NCBI GenBank assembly: GCA_029168955.1
Contig: JAPDOI010000149.1
Coordinates: 1-64,000 of the forward strand
DNA: 64,000 nt
Origin: Aplectana chamaeleonis
Taxonomy: Eukaryota; Nematoda; Chromadorea; Rhabditida; Cosmocercidae
Direction of reading: 5' to 3'
Part shown: piece by piece, positions 22,705 through 33,774 of the stretch
Layout: the number at the start of each line of letters is the position of its first letter
Position numbering within the stretch: position 1 is the first letter of the stretch
The notes under the pieces: generated by a model
What the model saw: the letters and a program-made list of their open reading frames with translations, nothing else
Databases searched by the model: none
What the model was told of the DNA's origin: nothing
Translations under genes and position numbers: made by a program

Positions 22705-24497
22705 AAAGGCAGTGGTCGCGATGAAAAACCTTATTGAAAAAACTACAAAAATCAGCTTAGATATAAAACAGCTCAAAAACTATGAAGGTAGAGCGGTGAA
22801 AAACGGGCTAGATTTGGAGTTATTAAGACCCTAAATTTCCAGTTCGTGCACACGTGCACAGAAAGATCACAGTCTCATGCCAAGCAGCCAAAAATCATCG
22901 ACACTCAGAGGAAGAAATAAATGCAAATTTACCTAATAAAACTGTTGAACAATGAAAGCAAGCACTTCAACCAATGTTTTTGACTAGATGTGTGGGGAGC
23001 CACAATCCTAGAACACCTTACTTTTTGCACCCAGGTGCTGTCATCAATGCTGTTCGTGTGGTAAAATACTTGGGAATACTAGTTGACGAGAAACTTTCTT
23101 TTGACGCACATATATCAAAAACAATAGAGGCTACGAGAATTGCAATGCTTCGACTTTTGAGGAGCTTCCGCCTGGGTGATCCACTCATCCTATCTCGAAT
23201 GTTCAAGACTTAAGTGCGGCCTCTCGTCGAAAGCAACGTAGTCGTTTGGAGTCCTTACAGAAAGAGATACCTTGATGCTCTGGAGAAGGTACAGCGTTTA
23301 TTCTCCAAAATATTCTACCTACGTTGCTTTCGAGTTAGCTCTGCAAATCTGCCAGCTTACGGTAGTCGAATCAAGGTATTAAGGCTGGAACTGTTGAACG
23401 AACGTCGCTCTGCCCTAGATCTAGTACTTTTGAATAAGATTTGGAGGCTTGAGCGGAGACTAAGACTCTCGAAGTATGGAGTTTTCAGACCAAACAGAGG
23501 AAGGGTGTGCAGCTTCGAATATCAAACTCCATTCACGAGAAACTCACGACTGTCACATTCCTACTTTTATCGCTGCTCCAAATTATTACGTATACATCCA
23601 GCCAAATTCTTCGAGAAAAAGAAAACCGTCGAAGAAATTCTGCAGGATCCCTCTACGATCACGATGCTATAGCTGAAGATGTTTGGTTCTGCTGCGGCGA
23701 AGAAGACACGTCACACGAGACGAATAAGATCTCACGATCTCTTACTGAAGTGTACTCAGCGGTAGACTTCACAGGGCAAATTTGATGTTCTACAAACGAT
23801 GACGATAGAGAAAAACTATCATGATAAAGAAAAACTATCATGACTGGATTCGAGATTTGTGTACAAAATCAAGGTGCCTGGTGGTGCTACGTGGCAATGA
23901 ATCCTCTGTTTGGGCCACCCGCTTTTTGGTGCCGCCGCCTCACTGCTACTCGGTTGCTCCTGATGGGAGTAGCTGCTTACTTAATGTGACTGTGGTACGT
24001 TGAGGTGCGAGCGGTTAAAGGGTAACTATATAAGAATTGCGGTTCATACTGGCGGTTGGAGCCATCACTGGTATCAAAACTCTATGTTAACCAATGGAAT
24101 TAAGCGCAAGTTTCGTACAGTTGCCTGGTGGGTCTACACCCTGATGCACTTCAGTTCTCTCATTTTGCTTTGTCGTTGTGTTAACCTCTTATAAAGAGGG
24201 TCACATCCGCATCCGCGGATGTATTTTATATAAATATAAATATATATAAATCAGAAAGTTCATTGATCGAAATTCAATTTCAAGCCACCTGATGTTCTTG
24301 ATATTAGAGATCATCGATGCCGATGATGTGGGGTGGACTCGTCCACCATCAAAAGACAAAGAGGTTCAAGCTTCGAATTTGGCCTACAACAGCGATTTTT
24401 TTCGCGATTTTTTCTTATAGGTTCTACTACTCTATACCCAGAAAAGGGTTCAGAGAGGAAAAGAAAACGAGCACATTTGAGCGAGACCACTGCCTTT
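22705..24497. mobile_element. 1.79 kb member of the AAAGGCAGTG TIR family, nested in a LINE
   Basis: The left end is AAAGGCAGTGGTCGCG. The right end in reverse complement is AAAGGCAGTGGTCTCG. The LINE reading frame resumes on either side (RT linker to the right, ERHVLKHLE block to the left), which fixes the insertion. It is three to four times longer than the MITE members and carries a plus-strand LINE fragment (22974-23672) plus an (AT)n-like tract near 24220-24250. No transposase is recognised. Confidence 0.7.
22974..23672 (+). pseudogene. LINE RT C-terminal fragment carried inside the TIR element
   Basis: The plus strand encodes 'VVKYLGILVDEKLSFDAHIS' and 'LLRSFRLGDPLILSRMFKT', interrupted by TAA at 23211-23213. 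Then come 'VRPLVESNVVVWSPYRKRY' and 'LEKVQRLFSKIFYLRC'. This is the region after motif C in CR1/Jockey-type polyproteins (YLG motif and the LExVQ block). It lies on the opposite strand to the host LINE around it. It is a fragment only, with no catalytic motifs. Confidence 0.75.
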
Positions 24498-25095
24498 AAC
24501 TATTTTCTAAAAAGTTCGGGAGAATACTGAAGTTATACTTATAGGTCTTTAGTTACAGGGATCGCTGTAAGGTTCTTTTTTTGGTATGGGTGTCACAAAT
24601 GCATGCTTCCAACGAGCCGGAACTTCGGCTCGCATGTAACTCAAGTTGAATATATACTCTAGCGGCTTTACTTTTTGACAAAGCACATTTTTGACGAAAG
24701 TAAGAGGTATTTGATCCGGAGAGGTTGAGAATGAACTCGGCCATTTGCTGAGGAGCTCGAAAATCTCTTCCTTGTAGAACCACAAGGAATTTTCCATAGT
24801 GGGGTAGGAAACAGAAGTGAAATTCGCACTTGAGCTTCCCTCATCTTCCCTGATATAGACCTTTTGGAAAACTTCGGCAAACAGTTGTGCTTTCCCAGAA
24901 ACTGTGGATACCGTATCATTGCTCACCACAAAACTAGGAATAGTCCGCTTTTTGGAGCCAAACGAGTTGATGTATCTGTAAAACCTGTTTTGATCACTGG
25001 ATTCTATATTCTTTTTCTCAACGAAGACGTTGAACCGGCTCAGCTGTTTCTCAACTTTCATGCTAAAAGCCTTGTACTCGTCCCAGCACGAAGTA
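24498..25095 (-). pseudogene. CR1/Jockey-like LINE, linker and RT N-terminal part
   Basis: The minus-strand frame encodes the region before the RT palm: 'NRFYRYINSFGSKKRTIP', 'KAQLFAEVFQKVYI', 'SPDQIPLTFVKNVLC' and 'VPARWKHAFVTPIPKK' (the 'W..a.v.PipKk' motif). A stop follows PCN before the RPIS motif. It is the upstream half of the LINE continued at 22165-22704. On its right the LINE stops at about 25095, where an unrelated repeat begins. Confidence 0.85.
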
Positions 25096-25785
25096 TTATC
25101 TTTACTATATATACAGGGGATCTGTCAGTCTGTCACGGTATTTGCTCCTCGGCGCATCGTATGTCAACCGAGGTCAGCTGTGTTACGAAAAAAAGTATAC
25201 GACGCACTTTCCAGGCATGACTTGAGAGTCAACAACGTCGCCGGTTTAATTACCCAAGTTTGAAGCACTTTTGGCCACGCCCTGCGATCCGGCGGTCCTG
25301 CCCATCCGGCGGTGACCACGGTGCCGTCAGTGACTCGCGGCGGTGTGCCGTCCGCGACGCGTGTCGGTGTGCCGGCCGCGACGCGTGCGATCGAGATTGT
25401 CAAGTGCGGGTAGCCTCCTAGAATGCCGAGGCAAATCACCAGGAGTTTCGTCACCCTCCTTAGGTCACGAGTCTCGTCGGTCCTCCCCACACTGCCTCGC
25501 CTCCTATTAGGGCGAGCCAGATCGTCAGGAGTTTCGTCACCCTCCTTAGGTCACGAGTCTCGTCAGTCCTTTCCACATTCCCTTCAGTTTGTCGAGGATG
25601 CTCCAACTAATCATCTCGATTCTCAGTTTCTCTCTTCTCATCCTCTTCTTATCCCTTCTTTCATATTCACTCTTTACCTGTCTCTATTTTCTTCAATTCC
25701 ATTCCGTCAATTACAGGATCATCAGAAACGAACCTTCTATGGAATCACAGATTTTTGTTTTGTCCCAGTTGCTGAGCGCTGATCG
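25096..25785. repeat. Dispersed repeat with possible Helitron-like 5' end
   Basis: It starts at the LINE break with TCTTTACTATATATACAGG, then a GTCAGTCTGTCACG tract. It shares motifs with 8230-8345. Further on, a 45 bp direct repeat ('gagtttcgtcaccctccttaggtcacgag...') occurs at about 25441 and 25529. A TCTYTAYTATATA start is reminiscent of Helitrons, but I did not find a clear hairpin and CTRR end. No gene is recognised. Confidence 0.4.
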
Positions 25786-28700
25786 CATCCTGAGAAATTC
25801 TGTGCGATATGCCCAGAAAATCTAGGATTTTTCATACAGAAAATCCGAATTTTTCATTTCTCGATGCATAGAGCTTTTTTCAGTATTGTTGGCGATGTCC
25901 TCATCCCCTTAAACGAAATTCATGGGATTTTTGAGGGCTGTATCCTGAGAGATTCTGTGAGATATGCACAGAAAATCTGAAATTTTTCATACAGAAAATC
26001 TGAATGTTTTGATTTCTCGATGCATAGAGCTTTTTTCAGCATTGTTGGCGATATCCTCATCCCCTCAAACGAAATTTATAGTATTTTCGAGGGCTATATC
26101 CTGAGAGATTCTGTGAGATATGCATAGAGAATCTGAAATTTTTGATTTTTCGATGCATAAAGCTGTTTTCAGTATTGTTGGCGATATCCTCATCCCTCAA
26201 ACAAAATTTATAGTATTTTCGAGGGCTATTTCTTGAGAGATTCTGTGAGATATGCACAGAAATCTGAAATTTTTGATTTCTCGATGCATAAAGCTTTTTT
26301 CAGTATTGTTGGCGATATCCTCATCCCCTCAACCCAAGTTTATAGTATTTTCGAGGGCTATATCCTGAGAGATTCTGTGAGACATGCACAGAAAATCTGA
26401 AATTTTTGATTTCTCGATGCATAAAACTTTTTTTCAGTATTGTTGGCGATATCCTCATCCCCTCAGTCCAAGTTTATAGTATTTTCGAGGGCTATATCCT
26501 GAGAGATTCTGTGAGATATGCACAGAAAATCTGAAATTTTTGATTTCTCGATGCATAAAGCTTTTTTCAGTATTGTTGGCGATATCCTCATCCCCTCAAA
26601 CCAAATTTATAGTATTTTCGAGGGCTATATCCTGAGAGATTCTGTGAGATATGCACAGAAAATCTGAAATTTTCGATTTCTCGATGCATAGAGCTTTTTT
26701 CAGTATTGTTGGCGATGTCCTCATCCCTCAAACGAAAATTTATAGTATTTTCGAGGGCTATATCCTGAGAGATTCTGTGAGATATGCACAGAAAATCTGA
26801 AATTTTCGATTTCTCGATGCATAGAGCTTTTTTCAGTATTATTGGCGATATCCTCATCCCTCAAACAAAATTTATAGTATTTTCGAGGGCTATATCCTGA
26901 GAGATTCTGTGAGATATGCACAGAAAATCTAAAATTTTCGATTTCTCGATGCATAAAGCTTTTTTCAGTATTGTTGGCGATATCCTCATCCCCTCAATCC
27001 AAGTTTATAGTATTTTCGAGGGCTTTATACTGAGAGATTCTGTGAGATATGCACAGAAAATCTGAAATTTTTGATTTCTCGATGCATAAAGCTTTTTTCA
27101 GTATTGTTGGCGATATCCTCATCCCTCAAACGAAATTTATAGTATTTTCGAGGGCTATATCCTGAGAGATTCTGTGAGATATGCACAGAAAATCTGAAAT
27201 TTTTGATTTCTCGATGCATAGAGCTTTTTCAGTATTGTTGGCGATATCCTCATCCCTCAAACAAAATGTATAGTATTTTCGAGGGCTATATCCTGAGAGA
27301 TTCTGTGAGATATGCACAGAAAATCTGAAATTTTTGATTTCTCGATGCATAAAGCTTTTTTCAGTATTGTTGGCGATACCCTCATCCCCTCAATCCAAGT
27401 TTATAGTATTTTCGAGGGCTATATCCTGAGAGATTCTGTGAGATATGCACAGAAAATCTGAAATTTTTCATACAGAAAATCTGAATTTTTTGATTTCTCG
27501 ATGCATAGAGCTTTTTTTCAGTATTGTTGGCGATATCCTCATCCCCTCAAACCAAATTTATAGTATTTTCGAGGGCTATATCCTTAGAGATTCTGTGAGA
27601 TATGCACAGAAAATCTGAAATTTTTCATACAGAAAATCTGAATTTTTTGATTTCTCGATGCATAGAGCTTTTTTCAGTATTGTTGGCGATATCCTCATCC
27701 CCTCAAACCAAATTTATGGTATTGTCGAGGGCTATATACTGAGAGATTCTGTGAGATATGCACAGAAAATCTGAAAATTTTCATACAGAAAATCTGAATT
27801 TTTTGATTTCTCGATGCATAGAGCTTTTTTCAGTATTGTTGGCGATATCCTCATCCCCTCAAACCAAATTTATAGTATTTTCGAGGGCTATATCCTGAGA
27901 GATTCTGTGAGATATGCAGAGAAAATCTGAAATTTTTCATACAGAAAATCTGAATTTTTTGATTTCTCGATGCATAGAGCTTTTTCAGTATTGTTGGCGA
28001 TATCCTCATCCCCTCAAACCAAATTTATAGTATTTTCGAGGGCTATGTCCTGAGAGATTCTGTGAGATATGCACAGAAAATCTGAAATTTTTCATACAGA
28101 AAATCTGAAATTTTTGATTTCTCGATGCATAGAGCTTTTTTCAGTATTGTTGGCGATATCCTCATCCCCTCAAACCAAATTTATAGTATTTTCGAGGGCT
28201 ATATCCTGAGAGATTCTGTGAGATATGCACAGAAAATCTGAAATTTTTCATACAAAAAATCTGAATTTTTTGATTTCTCGATGCATAAAGCTTTTTTCAG
28301 TATTGTTGGCGATATCCTCATCCCCTCAAACCAAATTTATAGTATTTTCGAGGGCTATATCCTGAGAGATTCTGTGAGATATGCACAGAAAATCTGAAAT
28401 TTTTCATACAAAAAATCTGAATTTTTTGATTTCTCGATGCATAAAGCTTTTTTCAGTATTGTTGGCGATATCCTCATCCCCTCAATCCAAGTTTATAGTA
28501 TTTTCGAGGGCTATATCCTGAGAGATTCTGTGAGATATGCACAGAAAATCTGAAATTTTTCATACAGAAAATCTGAATTTTTTGATTTCTCGATGCATAG
28601 AGCTTTTTTCAGTATTGTTGGCGATATCCTCATCCCCTCAAACCAAATTTATGGTATTGTCGAGGGCTATATACTGAGAGATTCTGTGAGATATGCACAG

Positions 28701-29785
28701 AAAATCTGAAATTTTTCATACAGAAAATCTGAATTTTTTGATTTCTCGATGCATAGAGCTTTTTTCAGTATTGTTGGCGATATCCTCATCCCCTCAAACC
28801 AAATTTATAGTATTTTCGAGGGCTATATCCTGAGAGATTCTGTGAGATATGCAGAGAAAATCTGAAATTTTTCATACAGAAAATCTGAATTTTTTGATTT
28901 CTCGATGCATAGAGCTTTTTTCAGTATTGTTGGCGATATCCTCATCCCCTCAAACCAAATTTATAGTATTTTCGAGGGCTATGTCCTGAGAGATTCTGTG
29001 AGATATGCACAGAAAATCTGAAATTTTTCATACAGAAAATCTGAAATTTTTGATTTCTCGATGCATAGAGCTTTTTTCAGTATTGTTGGCGATATCCTCA
29101 TCCCCTCAAACCAAATTTATAGTATTTTCGAGGGCTATATCCTGAGAGATTCTGTGAGATATGCACAGAAAATCTGAAATTTTTGATTTCTCGATGCATA
29201 GAGCTTTTTTCAGTATTGTTGGCGATATCCTCATCCCCTCAAACCAAATTTATAGTATTTTCGAGGGCTATATCCTGAGAGATTCTGTGAGATATGCAGA
29301 GAAAATCTGAAATTTTTCATACAGAAAATCTGAACTTTTTGATTTCTCGATGCATAGAGCTTTTTTCAGTATTGTTGGCGATATCCTCATCCCCTCAAAC
29401 CAAATTTATAGTATTTTCGAGGGCTATGTCCTGAGAGATTCTGTGAGATATGCACAGAAAATCTGAAATTTTTCATACAGAAAATCTGAAATTTTTGATT
29501 TCTCGATGCATAGAGCTTTTTTCAGTATTGTTGGCGATATCCTCATCCCCTCAAACCAAATTTATAGTATTTTCGAGGGCTATATCCTGAGAGATTCTGT
29601 GAGATATGCACAGAAAATCTGAAATTTTTGATTTCTCGATGCATAGAGCTTTTTCAGTATTGTTGGCGATATCCTCATCCCCTCAAATGAAATTTATAGT
29701 ATTTTCGAGGGCTATAGCTCCGTTTACACCACCACAATGAAGAAAACCCTGAGAAATTCTGTGTGATATGCGCAGAAAATTCGAA
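25786..29785. repeat. Satellite array, 133 bp and 156 bp units
   Basis: About 27 units each contain 'gagggctatatcctgagag', 'gagatatgcacagaaaatctg', 'gatttctcgatgcatagagc' and 'ggcgatatcctcatcccctc'. Ten consecutive 133 bp units (26089-27415) are followed mostly by 156 bp units, which have an extra 23 bp duplicated block ('catacagaaaatctgaat'). Variant units recur 935 bp apart (27724 and 28659), showing a six-unit higher-order duplication. The last unit is interrupted near 29717 by other sequence. Minus-strand frames rich in 'FSVHISQNLSG' are repeat artefacts. Confidence 0.95.
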
Positions 29786-30204
29786 ATTCCACCAAGTTTT
29801 GGGGAAGTAATTTTACCTTCTAGACCTTCGCGTCCATATGAATTTTTCACAGGCAAATATTTCAGTGCGCCCATGCTTACTTCCGCATAAAAACATATAC
29901 AGTCAAAGAGGGTCTTCATGACACATCCTGAGATATCTAATTATTGGTTTTCATGTCAACTGTTGTATATTACTTGAGTAGATTATGAAGTGTTTTTCTC
30001 AAGCAACTTCTCCAACACGCGAGGCTTTTGCATTGCGATTGAAGTATCTTAATTCAAGGCTACCTTCGCTTATGTCGGCGAACTGAAGCGAGCAATAGCT
30101 TTCAATCCCCGCATGATTTCAACACAACGTTCCTTCAATTTTGTCAGAAGCTTCGGCGAACAAGACCCTTTGTTCATTAAGCCAGAAGATTACTGCCTAT
30201 GATT
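29786..30204. other. No gene recognised
   Basis: This may include decayed LINE linker on the minus strand, adjoining the endonuclease remnant, but no motif is secure. Confidence 0.3.
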
Positions 30205-30376
30205 GAAGGAAAGGGCCGGCGAAGCCGGCCCCTCGTTTGGCGAAGCCAAACGACCTGCGGCGGCGGCCGACGCCAGCCGGCCGACGACGTAAATGGGGCC
30301 GGCGAAGCCGGCCCCCCCGTTTGGCGCAGCCAAACGACCAGCGGCGCAGGCCGGCGTCAGCCGGCCGGCGCCGCTG
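30205..30376. repeat. GC-rich hairpin cluster, two ~85 bp units
   Basis: Each unit contains GGCCGGCGAAGCCGGCC, then CGTTTGGC-GNA-GCCAAACG, then a GGCCG-rich palindrome ('gccggcgtcagccggccggc'). In unit 1 both hairpins close with GAA loops; in unit 2 the second has GCA. The unit ends abut the LINE fragment at 30377. Short Ala/Arg/Gly frames are by-products. The origin is unknown. Confidence 0.8.
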
Positions 30377-31206
30377 GTTGCTAGATACAGCTGCACGCCA
30401 CAAGGAATCTCTTCTAACCAACATTCTTTTGAGGTAGCGTGGCGAACACAGGTTCGCTAGCCCACTTTTTCGGAGCGGTACAAAAATATCAATAACATGT
30501 TGAAGGCACGCAATGAAAATTTCGTAGGTTTCATCAACTGACATAGCCGTGTTAAAAGATCCAAGCCAATCAATATCGCTAAAATACTTCTGGATTTCAG
30601 AATAATTCGCAGTCTTGAAATCCTTTGTCCAATAGACGTGGGTGGGCGATACAGAAAAATTGATGCAAAACTCAATTGTCGCGTGGTCACTTGAACGTCT
30701 TTGACCAGACCACGCTCATTGCAGAAAACAAGATCCAAAAACGCATCCCCTCTAGTGGGAAAGGGCGCATATTGCATGAGATTATGAGTATCTATTGTTT
30801 CGCGAAGGTTTTTTGTGACTGTGCAGCTACTGTTACAATTGCTCGCATTCAAAAGAGGTAGATTAAAATCCCCGAGAATAATGCAAGAGTGCTCGCACGC
30901 ACAGAAGTCACTGATGGCTTTAAGGAGTTGATAGCTGTTTCTGGCGTCAGAGCTAAGAGTTCTATATACGGAAACGAGTCTGATTGTTTTTTCGAGGTAC
31001 ACGTCACATACAAGAATCTCGTAGGAATCTTGAACAGACTGCTGTAGAACTATTTCATAAGAAAATGATTTTTTAGTTGCAAAACAAGGCCACCGCCTTT
31101 TCTATACTTTCTATCACATTTAATCCCAAGGTAATGAGTATTAGCAACACTTAGGAGCGGAGCCAAATCTTTTTTTGAGGTCAACCAAGACTCTGTGAAA
31201 AGAGCG
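30377..31206 (-). repeat. Tandem copy of an 829 bp LINE endonuclease segment
   Basis: The segment 30378-31206 is repeated immediately as 31207-32035, shifted by 829 bp. The minus-strand translations of the two copies are identical over the 181-residue open stretch, so the copies are essentially indistinguishable. It encodes LINE endonuclease sequence (GDFN, SDH) and ends at 31206 with 'gagcg' joined to 'ttgctagatac'. It is either a very recent duplication or an assembly artefact. Confidence 0.85.
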
Positions 31207-32199
31207 TTGCTAGATACAGCTGCACGCCACAAGGAATCTCTTCTAACCAACATTCTTTTGAGGTAGCGTGGCGAACACAGGTTCGCTAGCCCACTTTTTC
31301 GGAGCGGTACAAAAATATCAATAACATGTTGAAGGCACGCAATGAAAATTTCGTAGGTTTCATCAACTGACATAGCCGTGTTAAAAGATCCAAGCCAATC
31401 AATATCGCTAAAATACTTCTGGATTTCAGAATAATTCGCAGTCTTGAAATCCTTTGTCCAATAGACGTGGGTGGGCGATACAGAAAAATTGATGCAAAAC
31501 TCAATTGTCGCGTGGTCACTTGAACGTCTTTGACCAGACCACGCTCATTGCAGAAAACAAGATCCAAAAACGCATCCCCTCTAGTGGGAAAGGGCGCATA
31601 TTGCATGAGATTATGAGTATCTATTGTTTCGCGAAGGTTTTTTGTGACTGTGCAGCTACTGTTACAATTGCTCGCATTCAAAAGAGGTAGATTAAAATCC
31701 CCGAGAATAATGCAAGAGTGCTCGCACGCACAGAAGTCACTGATGGCTTTAAGGAGTTGATAGCTGTTTCTGGCGTCAGAGCTAAGAGTTCTATATACGG
31801 AAACGAGTCTGATTGTTTTTTCGAGGTACACGTCACATACAAGAATCTCGTAGGAATCTTGAACAGACTGCTGTAGAACTATTTCATAAGAAAATGATTT
31901 TTTAGTTGCAAAACAAGGCCACCGCCTTTTCTATACTTTCTATCACATTTAATCCCAAGGTAATGAGTATTAGCAACACTTAGGAGCGGAGCCAAATCTT
32001 TTTTTGAGGTCAACCAAGACTCTGTGAAAAGAGCGAAGTCAAAATTTTGGTAACAAATCAGCAACTGAGGAAACTCCCACCCAGCCCTTGGCTCCCCCAA
32101 TGGGAAATTGGTAACAACGAATGATTCCGAACTTTTCACAAGTGATCGTACGTTAGAGAGCAAAAAAGACATCGATTGACTTGAGTTCCGAGGACTCAC
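31207..32199 (-). pseudogene. CR1-like LINE ORF2, endonuclease domain
   Basis: The minus strand encodes an apurinic-type endonuclease, which would nick the target DNA. It has an N-terminal 'FLLSNVRSLVKSSE' (the N-x-R-S motif), 'FALFTESWLTS' (catalytic Glu), 'CIILGDFNLPLLNAS' (GDFN) and an SDHATIEF block near 31505. A frameshift separates the first third (to 31879) from the rest. It starts at 32199, overlapping the end of ORF1 by 4 bp. It lies opposite in strand to the RT part at 32632, as expected if the 5' part of the insertion is inverted. Confidence 0.8.
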
Positions 32200-32625
32200 A
32201 CCAGATTTCCCGTTGGGGGAGCCAAGGGCTGGGTGGGAGTTTCCTCAGTTGCCAGAACCGGAGGAATTGTCTGAGTGGCAGGCAGTCCCTCTACGTTGCC
32301 AAAACGCCCTCTACGCCTACGTTCTCTCTCTTCCCGGGTTAGGGAGCGGCGTATGTATACGACTTTGTGAGGAGAAAAACGCAGTCGGTGGGCGCGTCTG
32401 AGAACTTTATTTTGAAAACGTGAGCTTGGTAATACAACTTTTAACAAACGATTCCTACGAGGATCTCCCATACGATATGCAGTCAAAGGAGCACACTGAA
32501 CACCAAGATACTCAAGAATCTGATTTACATAGAATAGGTCTTGGAAGAATCTCTCAACAGAACTAGAGGAGGTGGATTCCGGAACCACAGATAAAGGAGT
32601 AACACTGGGAGAACCTTTCAAGTTA
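32196..32625 (-). pseudogene. CR1-like LINE ORF1, C-terminal part
   Basis: The minus-strand frame ends at the start of ORF2 and encodes a serine-rich segment, then 'VNQILEYLGVQ', 'RNRLLKVVLPSSRFQNKVLR' and 'VVYIRRSLTREERERRRR'. This looks like the nucleic-acid-binding ORF1 product of nematode CR1-like LINEs. The N-terminal coiled-coil part is missing here but is present in the related fragment at 37892-38256. Its 5' side meets the plus-strand RT segment at about 32630, the inversion junction. Confidence 0.65.
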
Positions 32626-32631
32626 AGGTCA

Positions 32632-33560
32632 ATGTATCCTTCTCTGGCGTCTATACCGTGACCAGTGGTGTACCACAGGGCGGAGTTTTTTCTCCCATAC
32701 TTTTCATGATATATACGTCCGATTTACCTGCTCTTTTACCACATAACGTTTCATGTAGAATGTTTGCTGACGATATTAAGATATACAGCAAAATTGTGGA
32801 CACCAGTGACGTCACTACTCTTCAAACTGCGATTGATACTATTGTGAATTGGTCTATTGAATGGAATCTTCCTCTAGCAGCAAGACAAAGCTTCTGCACC
32901 TTGGTAGTACAAATCAAAGGCATTCTTATCACATCGGTAATACTACGCTAAACAGAGTAGATCAACTGTGCGATCTCGGTTTCACAATTGACCCCTCCCT
33001 AAGCTTCCAAGAACACTGTGGAATCGTCGCAAGAAAGGCAGACAGGACTGTTCACAACATTTTCAAATCTTTGACTACCAATTCGGTTGATCACTTGCTC
33101 CTCGCCTACAAGACCTACGTTCGACCCATACTTGAGTATGGGACTACTGTTTTCAATCCATCATCTGTACGTAGCCAAACAAGACTTGAGGCTGTACAAA
33201 ACAGCTTCACAAGAAAGTTGTGGATACGAACACATGGTCATGACTACACTACCATTCCCTCGGCATCAACTCGCAACAGTATATTTAGACTTTCATCATT
33301 AAGATTGGTCAGAAGAAAATATGACCTGGTGATGATCTACAAGATGATAACAGGTAAAAACAAACTTCCAATCAGTCAGTTCTACACTGTTTCCACATCC
33401 AACAACAGAGGTGGTTCAACCAAAATTAGTTTTACTACGGCAAAGAGCCGTTTACGTTCCTCGTTTTTCACACATAGGGCTGGTTCAGAATTCCTGAAGC
33501 TGTCTAAAAAATACGCATTGCCACTGTCCTTAGGCCAGTTTAGACGTCTTGTAGACAGGT
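32632..33560 (+). pseudogene. CR1-like LINE ORF2, RT motif B onward
   Basis: The plus strand encodes 'TSGVPQGGVFSPILFMIY', 'CRMFADDIKIYSKIV' (motif C, FADD), then after a frameshift near 32890 'DLGFTIDPSLSFQEHCG', 'AYKTYVRPILEYGTTVFNP' and 'KYDLVMIYKMITG'. It ends in 'LGQFRRLVDR' where the RTE-type LINE is inserted. The natural stop and the 3' UTR follow at 36849. RT motifs upstream of B are missing at the junction with the inverted 5' part. Confidence 0.85.
33552..33560. repeat. 9 bp target-site duplication of the RTE insertion
   Basis: TAGACAGGT at 33552-33560 recurs at 36840-36848. It is the LINE sequence for the LVDR codons, duplicated by the insertion between them. Confidence 0.85.
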
Positions 33561-33774
33561 CGGGGGTGTGTATACAAGTCTGTTGGTACCTGCTCGTTGG
33601 TGCCCCTGCTTCTACTGAACCCAGCAGACGTTTGAGTGTACACAGGGAACGTTCGAGCGATATAGCGTGCACAACAATATCGCGAAAGTTTCCCGCACAT
33701 TGCATAAAGGTGTCGCCGTCCGGCACACTAAGGCCTCTGGTCCATAACACCTTAGGATCCGTACCTAGGGAGTC

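Noticed and set aside
26057..27350. Repeated minus-strand proteins with FSVHISQNLSGYSPRKYYKF-type blocks
   Set aside because: They arise from the 133 bp satellite unit, whose length is not a multiple of three. No continuous repeat protein is possible.
25786..29785. Regularly spaced repeats as a CRISPR-like array
   Set aside because: Units are head-to-tail without unique spacers, in a eukaryotic transposon-rich context: it is a satellite.
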